Assembly: GCF_008831285.2 (NCBI RefSeq)
Contig: NC_045140.1
Location: 8,926,505-8,990,504, forward strand
Direction of reading: 5' to 3'
Length of the DNA: 64,000 bases
DNA from: Nymphaea colorata
Lineage: Eukaryota; Streptophyta; Magnoliopsida; Nymphaeales; Nymphaeaceae
Part shown: one piece after another, positions 42,857 to 53,690 of the stretch
Layout: every line of letters begins with the position of its first letter
How positions within the stretch are numbered: the first letter of the stretch is position 1
Made by a program: the position numbers and the translations under genes
Notes under the pieces: generated by a model
What the model saw: only the letters and a program-made list of their open reading frames with translations
What the model was told of the DNA's origin: nothing
The model's database searches: none

Positions 42857-44900
42857 TTTCCATTTAACATGCAAGAGCAGGAAGACAAAACATGACACAT
42901 TAAACAATATAACATTCTTTCAACGTTCATAAAAAACTAAACGAAAAGCTAATTGAACATACACTCTTAAGTGAATAAACTTAAATGGAGAAGACACAAA
43001 TTTGAAATCTTTTTTTTTTTTTGGGTGGTACCAAGGGTGTCGATAGGTCAGGTTTGATCCAAATTCTCTACCAGCATAAGTCCTGTGCACCATAATTCAT
43101 ACAAATTATTCAGAAAGTCCTTATATAAGTATGCACCATAATTCATACAAATTATTCAGCAAGAGCAAGCAAGACTGAGTAGAGGCCCAATCAGATTCCT
43201 TGTCCCATTTTACTGGACTCATAGAGTGATGGTAAATGTCTAGTTCAGATTTGTTGGAATAACCCCTTTCTTGAGTGCCCTATTCAACTCCGATAAGAAA
43301 AAAAGTAATGTAAGCCAAGAGAAATAATAAAAGGCTACATAAGGACTTCCTGCATATGGGGACAAATAACCTATGCTCAGAACTATGACAGGTTTATCTA
43401 AGCTGATATGTCAGGACAGACTTCCCATCTTCCTATTCTTATGGTGTGTTCCTACATAATTTTTTATGTCCAGCAAATTATAAGCGCTAAGCATTCATTA
43501 GATGTTACACTTAGGTCATGCATCCATGAACAACAATTGGTGCTTTCGATGTTAAACTGAATAGGGAACATTTGGTAAATTAACATGTAAACGCATCCAA
43601 TTCCATACTCAAAAGTTGCCATCGCAAGAAATGGCATTACACCTGCTACATATTTTGCAACTTTAACATTGCTGAATGCATAGCCCCATATACCATGTTT
43701 TAAAATTATGGTCAAGGTGACAACTACAACCTCCGACTGCTATATGTGCAGCTGAGGCCCCAAGCTCATTTGCAACACTTGTGCTGGAAGTATACCTGTG
43801 ATCATCATTTTTCACCCGGAGTTCACTGCCTTGTTACTGTTATTGGCAGTAGCAAGAACTTTATAGCTTGGAGAAAGCCACTGACCAGACTCGTTGGACT
43901 TACAGATGCTTTCCATCCTCTGCCATCTTGCCTCCAACCATGGCTGCTGCATTCTTTTAGAGTCAAGAAGACGTAGTTTTTGTTACGGCTTCCCTTTTCA
44001 AAAGTCTATTCAACTAGAAAGAATTGAGATCTTCAGCCTATCATCTCACATTAATTCAGAAACTAAGCAACAAATATGGAAACATATTGTGAATTTCATG
44101 AATTTAGGATTATTCATTATATGAAAATGCAAGATATGACGTGAGCTAACTAGGGTGCAATCATCAAAGCAAGTTTTTAATGTGCAAAAAAATTCAAGTA
44201 TTGAAAAGATGAACTCAAAATTGATTCAGTGAAATTGAATCAGTCAGGGAAAGGCCTAACTCGTAATGGCTCTTAAGGAAGAAAATGGTCTTCATTTGAC
44301 ACACCATTTCAACTAATGTAAGTCCGGGCATGAGCAGGCAGGTATGGGTTCTCCATTAGGTGCCATGGCCTCCTAAGTCGTCTGTTCACAATAACTAAAT
44401 TCTATACACCTTCATATACACATAGCATGCCATATTCGACTATGGAACAAAGACAAACTCTGATGTAAAGAGGCGTCACATTTTCATAATTCTCAAATTT
44501 TAAACATGTTTCTATATTCCGCTTAAGATCTTAGCGGATAAGAAGGAATAAACCACCTGCTCATACTTCCTGGCAAACACTATTCCGGATACATGTGGAA
44601 TCACTTTTTCAGCACTATGTGAAAATATATGACCTACTAATTGTATCACAACTCATATCCTAGATGAAGAAAAAAAAATGAAAAGGTATTTACTTTATAT
44701 ATTTGACAGCATTATCAATTCGTTAATCCGAACATCACATTTGTTAACCACAAGAAGAAACAAACTACGTTATCTGGACACCCGAAATTTTCACAGATGA
44801 ACTATAATTTTTTGCCACACCATAAAGAACATCATTTTTTTAGTTTTATCCATATATTGTCATTCTGTCACCTACCGAAGTCAGAAGTCTAGTTCAAACC
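42857..44900. other. Anonymous part of segment B
   Basis: No confident gene. A 45-base tandem repeat of GCACCATAATTCATACAAAT occurs at about 43089-43165. A minus-strand frame (43952-43809) is treated separately. Confidence 0.55.
43809..43952 (-). other. Possible exon remnant, conserved between B and C
   Basis: A 47-codon minus-strand frame contains ESGQWLSPSYKVLATANN. The copy at about 63538 keeps this core and the same frame, with a few replacements near both ends. It has no recognised domain and no clear splice sites. It may be an exon of a lost host gene or chance conservation through recent duplication. Confidence 0.25.
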
Positions 44901-45109
44901 GTGACTCAACCTCCACATCCCGAGGATTAGAATCCAACATCCAAAATTCAGCTTTCACATTCAAACTAGATTCCAAATCTCTGCCTCAATATCCATTTTT
45001 GACCAAAATCCAAACTCTAGATTCACTTCAGGTTCAAAATAAGGCCCAATTTCACTTCTATATCTATTTCAAAGACTTCAGATCTCAATATATTTTCTAT
45101 ATCCCGTTC

Positions 45110-45620
45110 AGATCCAAATCCAACTTTTGAAACCAGTTTGGATCCAAACTATCACTTTTGATCCATCCAGATCGAAACTATCACTTTCCGATACATTTGG
45201 ATCCAAAACTATTACTTTCGGATACAATCCGGATCCAAACTAATACTTTTGGCTCCATCCAGATCTAAAATATTACTTTTAGATCCATTTTGATCTAAAC
45301 TATCACGTTCGGATTCATTCAGATCCAAAGTGACACTATCGGATCCATCCAGGCCCATCCAGATGTAGACCGTTACTTTAGGATCAATTTGCATCCAAGA
45401 TATCACTTTTGGATCCATACAGATCCAAAATATCAAGGTTGAATCCGTTCAGATCCAAATTGTCACTTTCAGATCCATTTTGATCCAACATACCACTTTC
45501 AAATCCATTTCAATCCAAAGCATCATTGTCGGATCTATCTGGGTCCAAACCATCACTTCCAGAACCAAACTATCTGTTTTGGTTCCCAAACTCCATCCAG
45601 ATCTAAATAATCACATTCAG
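45110..45620. repeat. 30 bp minisatellite (GATCCAAACTATCACTTTCG type)
   Basis: About 15 imperfect units of roughly 30 bases share GATCCAAA-TATCACTTT-GGATCCAT-CA. Degenerate units extend left to about 44900. Because 30 is a multiple of three, open frames on either strand persist through it (for example 45436-45212 minus), but these are repeat artefacts. Confidence 0.85.
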
Positions 45621-45938
45621 ATCCAAAACCCAAAATACAGATCCAAAACCAGTAATCAAAATAGAAAATTTCATTTCAGATCTCATCGAGTGCTAAATTT
45701 CATGCATCATAGAAATTCCATAGGTTGCCCTTTATTTTCATTTTTAAAATGCCATTGATTTTCTAAATTACCTTTGATTTTATTTCAAATGTCAAAAACA
45801 ATTAATTTCCTAAAATACCTCCAATCTTCCCTTTATTCTTTAAAAAAAATCAAAAGAAGGCATGGTGACTCCTCATAGCTGTCTCAGACTTCGTTTGACC
45901 ATGCGCTGATCTCACCAAGCATCAGTTGGGAGTGCATC

Positions 45939-46027
45939 ATGAATCTATCCCAAAATTAAGGTAGATTAAAGGACCACTAAGACTCGTAGTTTCATGAATC
46001 AGTCTAATTTTTGGGATAAATACATGT
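45939..46027. repeat. Small inverted repeat
   Basis: CATGAATCTATCCCAAAATTA is matched in reverse complement by CATGTATTTATCCCAAAAATT across a loop of about 45 bases. It could be a hairpin or MITE remnant. Confidence 0.5.
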
Positions 46028-46044
46028 GACACTTTGTAGTGTTA

Positions 46045-47775
46045 CTTTATCCTAACACCACCTTATAGAGCAGCTATTGAAATTTCCATCCCCACCATTT
46101 TTAAAGTCCATCCCTACCCCATAAGGTGGATTACCATGTTAAGATCCTAACATGGTTACTCTACCACAGATCTCACTCCCACCCGATTCCTATGTAGCAT
46201 AAAACCTCACCAATAGGAGAATGCAATGAATTAGGGATATATAATTAGTTATATTGTTTCTATGAGGGGCCAACCATACTAAAAGCCAAGTATAATAACT
46301 TAATTAATGAACATTGTGGATATTTAACATAACTAATGGTAGAGTACAGTCTATGTCCAAGGGATCTAATGTGATCAACCAGATAGGTGAAGGAGTGCAA
46401 ACCTAATCGGGAAGCCAAAGAAGAAAAGAAAAGTCATAATAGAATCAAAAGCTTGCTGCATTATCTTCTTTTCCACCCCCCTCCATGGATTTTTCATTTG
46501 CAGATCGTTCACAAGTCGAATAATGCTCACCACCATTAACATTTCAGGTAAAGAAAGCATATGATCCATATGCCAACAAGCTCATATACCAAATTAGTGA
46601 AAGAAACAGCTAAGAGGGCCACAAAGACTTGCCTTGAAAAAGCACAGCCGCTGAACATATTTTTCAACAGGTTAAGTCTGTTTGCTAATCTTTGGGGTTG
46701 GTTGACTTTAGACAAAGCTGGTTCAGGACAAATTTCACTTGGATAACTTATCTCTATTTTGAGGCACATCCCGTTAAATGGATGTTGTTAAACCCGAATT
46801 AAATAAGTTAGTGGGCACACCATATATTATCATAACATTTTTCAGTAAGCACGATGTGATGTGGGAAAAGACACTTAAAAAGCTGGCTTGGAAACCCACT
46901 ACCTTTCTTTTTGTATTCAGGTGATACTCAATTACTTAAAACCTAGGGACGAATAATCCACTGGGCATTTTAAAGAATGGATTACTAGCTGAACCCAAAA
47001 AGAAAGGTAGTGGATTTCCAAAGCCAGCTTTCTAAATGCCTTTCCCCATATAAAAATGTTATTTTATAAGTATGCCCATGACTTTAATTAATTCGGGTTT
47101 ACTGTGAAAATGAAATTTTGTAGTGAACCAGTTTTAATACAGTCAACTTGCCACAAAAACAGGACTCAACCTATTGAAAAATATGTACAGTGGCCATGTT
47201 TTTTCAACGCGAGTCTTGTGATCGACCATTCTGGTTGTTCTTTCACTAATTTGGCATACAAACTTGTTGGCATATGAATCATACGCCTCTTTTACCTAAA
47301 GAATTAATGGTGGTGAGCTTTCAAGGGGGAGAAAAAGAGGAAAAAACAGCAAGCTTTTGATTCTATTATAACTCAGCTTATCTCCTTCAGCATTCCGTCT
47401 CCGTTTTCACGTCTTTCCACTATGGCTTATTACGAGCAATCCCATTGATCAATTAAATCTCTCTGACACAGACATTGCTCTACTGTTAGTTCTGTTAAAT
47501 ATTTATGAAGTTCACTACGTTATTGTACTGATTTTTAGTATGGCCGGCCCCCATAGGAAATAACAGTACTGATTATATATCCAGAATTCATTGCAATGTC
47601 CTCTAGTGTTTACGTTTCCTGTGTATATGAATCAAAGTAGGAGTGAGATCTGCAGTAGAGTCACCAAATAAGGAATTAACAGTAATCCACCTTGAGTTAT
47701 GTGTAAGGATGAAATTTAAAAGAGGTGGGGATGGAACTATCAGTAACTGCTACTACAAGGGCCAGGTGTAGCGAT
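46045..47775. repeat. Second long inverted repeat (about 800-base arms)
   Basis: The left arm (about 46045-46920) is the diverged reverse complement of the right arm (about 46985-47775), with a spacer of about 65 bases. Paired landmarks are ATAGAATCAAAAGCTTGCTG, CTCACCACCATTAA, CCAAATTAGTGAAAGAA, AAACCCGAATTAA, CACTACCTTTCTTTTTG and AATGCAATGAATT. The right arm on the minus strand holds an exon-like frame VKEAYDSYANKFVCQISER following TTTAG; the left arm holds VKKAYDPYANKLIYQISER following TTTCAG. No transposase is inside. Confidence 0.87.
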
Positions 47776-48490
47776 GTTCCATACGGGGAGGAAGCCATAA
47801 AAGGAAGGGCAGGATTATGATAGTGTAATGGAAAACAGCATTGATGATTAACTTCAATCGGTATATTTTCTTGCAATTAGTTCAGAATAGCTTCCTGAAG
47901 AGAAATATTGGTTGGTATAACGTGCCTTGTTTGAGTATAATGGGCCACTAAAGAATAGGCATATTCTTTACTTGAGAACTTGTTTACCAATGTTAAGAAG
48001 CCAAGAATTCCATGACTGGAATTAGAGAACACCTGAGGAAAATGTAGAGTTTTTAATCTACAGCAACATTTCATATACATTGAATATTGACTCCTTATAG
48101 GACACTAGAACTGTAGAGTTTTACTTCTCCTTCTATTCTATGTAGCTTCGTGGCCACATCATCTGCATCAACTTTTTTGAAGAGGAGAAAGGAGAAAATA
48201 ACTTTCAGGTTTCGAGAGAAACATACTAATTACATTTTCATCATGATATTTGATGATGTAATTATCAAGGTCATGCTTTGATGTCTCCCTCCCACCTGCT
48301 TGCGAAAGTTTTGATCAGCCGGGGGTGAAGCTGACAGAAAATTCTGGCTGAAGGATGCTAGTTGGAAATTTTAAATTTGTAAAGGGTGTCAATATGTAGA
48401 TGAGAAAATTGACCTTGAAGTACCAACATGAAAATAAACACTTTTGGTGGGTCTGCGCGGGCAATTGCCCAAACATCCCCACACCTGCCT
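47776..48490. other. Intergenic, no gene
   Basis: No coding sequence recognised. A MITE-like tip (GGGCAATTGCCC, CACCCCTG) is seen at 48458-48500. Confidence 0.5.
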
Positions 48491-48512
48491 CCACCCCTGA
48501 TCTAATTCCCTC

Positions 48513-48830
48513 TTGTGGACAAGTTATGCAAAACTAGAAAGGCCTGTTGGCCTTGAAAATTCTTTCTATATACAGAAACCTCCAACATCTCCCCTTTGGA
48601 GGAACTGTGTCGATGACAGGCTCAGCCTGCACTTGGCCAAGTTCCCACATGCCATGTACCCCAAGTCCATGCCCACTTTCCCCTCCAAGACGGAGTTTAT
48701 AGCCTACAGCTACATGGCCAGGTTTGGGCAGCAGCCCAGCTACGGCCGCTGTTTCTGATTGCTGCATATGATGCATCAATATCATCTGCAACTTGGCACC
48801 TTACTGTAAGCAACTCCAATCTCTGTGAGC
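48513..48830 (+). pseudogene. YUCCA-like flavin monooxygenase gene fragment
   Basis: The frame contains SPLWRNCVDDRLSLHLAKF and PKSMPTFPSKTEFIAY, then YMARFGQQPSYGRC. This matches in order the plant YUCCA/flavin monooxygenase pattern LW-R--DRL-LHL-K, then P-FPSK-EFI-Y, then F---P-Y-R. After a stop at about 48756 the pattern continues one frame over as AYDASISSATWHLTV. The FAD-binding GxGxxG motif and all later exons are absent. Intact enzymes convert indole-3-pyruvate to auxin in the cytoplasm; this is a dead exon piece. Assignment to the YUCCA subgroup rather than another plant flavin monooxygenase is tentative. Confidence 0.6.
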
Positions 48831-49091
48831 ATGGTGCCTGGATGTCCATTGTCGTCATGAATCCGTTAAAGTACCAGGCATTCTACTTTATCTTCTCTTT
48901 TAGTGAGTAAAAGCATAGTTTCCGCAGACATCCAAACACACATTTTGTCTCCTAAAAGCAGTAAAAAGTACTGTCACCCAACCACATGCTAAAGGTTGTT
49001 TGATTGTTGAATGATGAGATAGATTATGAGTTTCTTAATATTTTAGAACTTCCTAATTCAACAACAACTACTACTAGTACTGCTACAACTC

Positions 49092-49330
49092 CTACTTGTG
49101 GGTTGGATACTGAGGAAAGAGACCAGCAACAAAGCTCGCTAGAGCCATTTTCCTCTAAAGACGAATCGCTCCTGAGTTGAGGAAATGGCTTAGTGAAGAA
49201 TGGGTTCTAAATAGGCAATTTATAGGGAGAGGAAGGCTGTCTAGGTGGAGAAAAAAAAGGAATTAAGCAGCGCCTCTTATTTATTTTAAGAAAAAAAATT
49301 GAAAAAAACGAAAGAAAGTTGAGGTGTTTC
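49092..49330 (-). pseudogene. Inverted GASA promoter and exon 1 fragment
   Basis: On the minus strand CCCTATAAATTGCC (TATA at about 49218-49226), AACCCATTCTTCAC and GTCTTTAGAGGAAAATGGCT correspond to the functional GASA promoter, UTR and start at 20160-20255. The frame from 49148 reads MALASFVAGLFPQYPTHK then stops, so only the promoter and the first few codons are preserved. The mature cysteine-rich domain is absent. The adjoining CAACAACAACTACTACTAGT tract is like the trinucleotide repeat in GASA intron 1. It is an inverted partial duplicate. Confidence 0.75.
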
Positions 49331-49339
49331 TAATTCTGA

Positions 49340-50198
49340 TAAGGTAGAGTCCACTGTCAAGCATGTTCAGGAAGATGGGTAAAGGACGTTTCCGTGTTAG
49401 AGCTAATGCAGTTAAGAAGGAGAAAAAGAATCTTTCAGCATTAATGAAGATTATTGAAATTGTTCAGATCTCGTTGCCACTAGCACAGCGCTTTGTGGGA
49501 AACAAATCTTGCAATAAATCAGGGTCCTTTTTCTTCTTTTGGGAGAAAGCTAGTAGTGGGTATATAAATATGACATATTATTAACGTTGATGCATGCGTG
49601 GAACTTAGGAAATTAAGTTATAAAATATAATATAAGCATAAAAATTAGGAAAGATCGTCAAAGATAAGAATAGAGTGGAACTTCGAAACACATGGTGGTG
49701 TTTGGAGAAAAATCTAGATAACAGGATAATTTTGTAAATGTTAGATATTAGTTTCTTTTTTTCCCACGTCAGTGTTTGTACAAAATGGAAGTTGAATCAA
49801 ATCGGTAGGGTGGTCATTTCCATAGATTAGACGATTCAGCAATTCAACCAAGTTGACAGTGAAATGAAAAAAATATATAGTCAACATTTTCAAAAGAATG
49901 AAAGTCAAATGTGGAAAAAAATTTCATTGATTATTATTTTTATTTTTTTATTTCTGGGCAACTTACTTACACTTTCATAAGAAGATATTAGGTGTACAAG
50001 GGCCCATATGAGGTGGAACAAAGAGACCACTGTTTTCTTTTAAAGAGCAGACATGTGAGATTTGTAAACTCCAATGGCCAAAAGTAACAAGAATGCCCAT
50101 TTAACCTTTAACAATTTTATATTTTGAAATTTAATTACAAAATATGCCTAACATTTTGAAAAATATAATCTTTAGGTAACCAGTGGATGTTCTCTTGA
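49340..50198. other. Intergenic, no gene
   Basis: AT-rich. A 73-codon frame at 49363-49584 rich in Lys has no recognisable domain and no counterpart elsewhere in the window; it is not called. Confidence 0.5.
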
Positions 50199-50515
50199 GC
50201 AGTAGTGGGTGGTCATGTTTTAGAATATAAAAAGGAGTTTTCATCAAATATAGGTCAAGGGATTGTAACATATGTAGCCTTTAAAGTATTTTGGGAATCC
50301 AAGAAAGACACACGCATGAGACTTTGGAGCAAGTTTTGATTTAAGCAGTAGTGGGTGGTCGTGTTTTAGAATAGAAAAAGGAGTTTTCATCAAATATAAT
50401 ATGTCTAGAAACAGTGACCCGCTTGTTCAAGGGATTGTAACATATATAGCCTTTAAAGTATTTTGGGTATCCAAAAAAGATACACGCATGAGACTTTGGA
50501 GCAAGTTTTGATTTA
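50199..50515. repeat. 146 bp tandem duplication in Copia integrase region
   Basis: GCAGTAGTGGGTGGTC starts at 50199 and 50345. The first unit lacks about 27 bases (ATGTCTAGAAACAGTGACCC) present in the second. This lies at the truncated 3 prime end of the minus-strand Copia element. Confidence 0.8.
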
Positions 50516-51310
50516 TTTTGAGAACTTGCTAATGATAAGGAATACATCCAAAAACTTTAAGATCCGCCAGTTGAGGCTTAGTACCAAGAAGTTTCTTGTA
50601 TGGAGTTGATTCTTGTGCACTAATCGGCAACTTGTTAATAATATAGACTGTCATTCTAAAAGCATCAGTCAAAAATAAGCTGGCATGCAAGCATTAATAA
50701 GCATAGTAAGTCCAATTTCAATACTGTGGCATTGTTTTCGTTCTGTTACACCATTTTGTTGTGTATAAAGACATAAGGGTCTTCTTTGCAAGCATCTTTG
50801 CTAAAGTACAAACAAAACAAAAATGCTCTTTAGGCATTGAGTCAGCAGCAATATACGTAGTCATGTGATTCAATAAAGAGTCATTTACATTTACATGTCC
50901 CAAACGTTCATGCCAAAGCTTAAAGGTATCTTTAAGAACTTGAGATACATTATTGAAAAAGAAATATAAGCATTGCATGTCTGCAATTTATTTCCAACAG
51001 GTTGTTTTCTTTCAACAGTGCTAGTACATGCATGAAGCCCATCCTTAAGCCATCCCTGGTGCATTATTTTCCCTGTCTACATTTTCTTGACAGAAAAATC
51101 ATAAGGCGTAAATTCTATTTTGCAATTATTATCTCTAGTGAACTTAGCAACAGAAAGTAGATTCTTATGAATCGTAGAAACATGAAGAACATTCTTTAAC
51201 TCAAAACTTTCATGCTTGGATGGTAAGGATATGTTACCGATGCTTCTAATGGATAGTTTTTCTCAACTGCCAACAGTAACAGCATTGCAACCATGATAAG
51301 GGGATTTACC
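50341..51310 (-). pseudogene. Copia pre-integrase/integrase fragment
   Basis: The minus strand encodes KLWHERLGHVNVNDSLL with a Cys motif (HFCFVCTLAKM) at 50978-50790, the pre-integrase zinc domain. Further left, HACIFFGYPKYFKGYICYNP and VSRHIIFDENSF (50547-50345) represent the C-terminal integrase region. The catalytic core between them is largely missing: only about 170 bases separate the two blocks. Confidence 0.75.
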
Positions 51311-51389
51311 TTCCATAGATTGATCATAGTTTGCCATATGAAGGGACACACTCGTATCTGGATACCATTCTAGATTGTTATCTATCACA

Positions 51390-51944
51390 TTAGGTAAGGA
51401 GGTTGATGATGAGGTAGAGAGCCATGACCATAAAAGCTTTTGGAATATCATAACACTGAGGAGTGTTGTGACCCTTGCAACCACAATATTGGCAAATAAC
51501 AGCGAAAGACATTTTATAGTTAGAAATATTACCACGGCCTCCATTATACCCACGACCTCTATTGTTCCCATGTCCTCCATTGTACGAACCAAAGTTGCTG
51601 CGACCACTACCGTTGTATGAATTATAGTTGCTGCGACCACCACCGTTCTGGTCACCTCTCCCTCTTGCATAAGTGTTCCCATGGTTACCAGTTCGATGAG
51701 CAACCATAGCTACTGTTTTTGTTGCTTGAGAAATATCAAGTGGAGGTGAAAGAATTTGTTGACGGTTTTCTTGAGAAATGAGCATATCAAAAATTTCAGG
51801 GAAACTCGGTTGAGTCTTGAATGTAGTTACGGTAGTGATAAAGGCCTCATATTCAGTGGAGAGTCCGTTAAGGGTGTATAAAACCAAATCAGTATCAGAG
51901 ACCTTATAATTAACAGCAGCTAAAAAGTCATATAAGAATGACAT
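51390..51944 (-). pseudogene. Copia gag fragment with zinc knuckle
   Basis: A 184-codon frame begins MSFLYDFLAAVNYKVSDTDL and contains the UBN2-type LYTLNGLSTEYEAFI, a Gly/Asn/Arg-rich stretch (YNGGRGNN words) and the knuckle CQYCGCKGHNTPQC. The overlapping frame 51703-51263 then continues with WYPDTSVSLHM, in which the protease D-T-G has become D-T-S. Gag and protease are therefore separated by a frameshift and the protease site is altered. Confidence 0.85.
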
Positions 51945-52800
51945 GATTTAAGTAATCAGCCGTCATCATATTTCCTTTCTTTACATTGTCTAAATCCCTT
52001 TTTAACTGAATGATTCACAAGTTAAATTGAGAAGCATATTGATGTTCTAGAGCAAAGCCACACATGCAGTGGAATATAACATTAATTGTGGCAGAATATG
52101 ATCAGATCCCATAACCTTAACCCAGCTTAAAGCTAGCTGATCTGCCCGTTCCCATGCTTCAAAATCAAGATTTACTATGGTTTGATCTGCATCAAGAAAC
52201 TCAAGATTTACTATGGTTTGATCTGCTCGATCGCTAGATGTTTAGCCGAAATTGATTCCAATCTCGTGCAGAAAATTAGGCATTCATAAGACAGAAATTA
52301 GGTGTTCATAACACCAACAATAGGACTGGTTGATTTGCACAGGGGAATCCCTCGGAGTAAAGAGAGGTTCCTGGAAAGAATGCTGCTCACCAGCAGTTCA
52401 GAGTCTGCTCGAAGCTGGTGGAACTCTTTCGCCAGAAACAGTCACACGAACAGAAGATTGCAGAGAAATATATGGAAGCAAAATAATTTTAAATCTTGAA
52501 CTCCTGGAATGAATGCTGCTCACCAGCAGTTCACAGTCTGCTGGAAGCTGGTGGATCTCTTTCGCCAAAAGCTGTTGCACGAACAGAAGATAGCAGAGAA
52601 ATATATGGAGGCAAAACAATTTTAAATCTTGAACAAACTGACATGAGATACTCCAAGGAGAGATAGAACGAATCACCAGATGATATAAGTAATCAAACAG
52701 AAACTGGAGAATAGTTGATGCTGGTGACCATCGGTGGCAACCACAGGGTAGGCGGGAGATCCCTCTGTTCTTCACAATTGTCTTTGTAGCTCTGGTACCA

Positions 52801-53090
52801 TGTAAAGAAAATAAAGCAGAAGAGGGAGCTACAAATTTTAACATGGTTCAGCCCTGCTCTGGCTTATGTCCATGGTGAAGGTTTCTCTTTCAATCTCTCA
52901 CCCACAGTGAGAGGGAGAGCTTTCTTTATTTAATAGATAGCTATTAAAAATCAGATCCACATTTTTAGGATCTTGACTACAGTTTTGATCACCATCCACT
53001 ATCTTAGGAAGGAGGTTACAATTTTGATCACCATTCAATATCTTAGGAAGGGGCAGACCTTTTTGATCTATTTTTATCTCTTTCTCAACA
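52801..53090 (-). repeat. Copia LTR, copy 2
   Basis: 290 bases; on the minus strand TGTTGAGAAAGAG to CTTTACA. The flanking primer site is better preserved than in copy 1. Confidence 0.85.
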
Positions 53091-53546
53091 TATAGAATGT
53101 GAATTTAACCCAAACATATGTAACATTTTTTTGTCAATATATAACAAACTGAAAGTTGAGTCAAGGTAGCTGCATATGAAAAGAAGCAGATCATCAAGGG
53201 AATCCTCTATTTTCCTTTTTCTCAGTGACAAGATGGGAACATGCTCTCCTTCTAGGTCCACACATTTCAGATTTCAGGCCATTTTGACATGAATACTGTT
53301 TTAGATTAAATTGTTAGAACACCCTCCGAGTTTTGGTGAAGGATAGTTTCTGGTCATCTTTTTGTTTGTCCATCATGCCATTGCCAACCACACTCCTATG
53401 CTTTTAAAGGTCCTTTATGAGATTATTACTTTTCAGGTCCAGTTTTATTTCCTAATAATGGGAAATCATTTAAACACCTGCTTATCTGTTAGGTTCTTAA
53501 TGTTTAAACTTCATAACACCAACCTTTATTTTTTCTCTTTTTGTAG

Positions 53547-53690
53547 GATTTCGAGATAGACAAAACAACAGATTTTCAGAAGACTGTAAAGACTCAAGTG
53601 AGAAATTATCTTTTGCTCCTAACAATAAAGCTAAAGTCGATACTGTTAAGCAGCACACTACCGTCATACAGGAGGCAATTGCAGGTCAAC
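53547..53690 (+). CDS. Putative host-gene exon, copy 2
   Basis: Same 144-base length, acceptor (TTTTTGTAG) and donor (GTATGT) as 3386-3529. The frame is open and reads FRDRQNNRFSEDCKDSSEKL at the start. About half of the base differences from copy 1 are silent. The product is unknown. Confidence 0.4.

Larger units (their letters stand above)
25465..44495. repeat. Segmental duplication, copy B
   Basis: Left part (25465-26066 and 31256-36521) is paralogous to segment A (11792-19223). Right part (36181-44495) is paralogous to segment C (53960-64000). The homology to C may continue past the window end. The block is interrupted by a Copia element at 26072-31255. Confidence 0.92.
50199..53090 (-). 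mobile_element. Truncated Ty1/Copia retrotransposon, copy 2 (5 prime part only)
   Basis: From right to left on the minus strand: LTR 52801-53090, primer site TGGTACCAGAGC (52789-52800), duplicated leader, gag, protease, pre-integrase and part of integrase. The element ends near 50199, with no reverse transcriptase, RNase H, polypurine tract or second LTR. It is paralogous to 1-2934. Confidence 0.88.

Noticed and set aside
45212-45758. Repetitive open frames over the minisatellite
   Set aside because: The 30-base period keeps frames open by chance; no domain and no start context.
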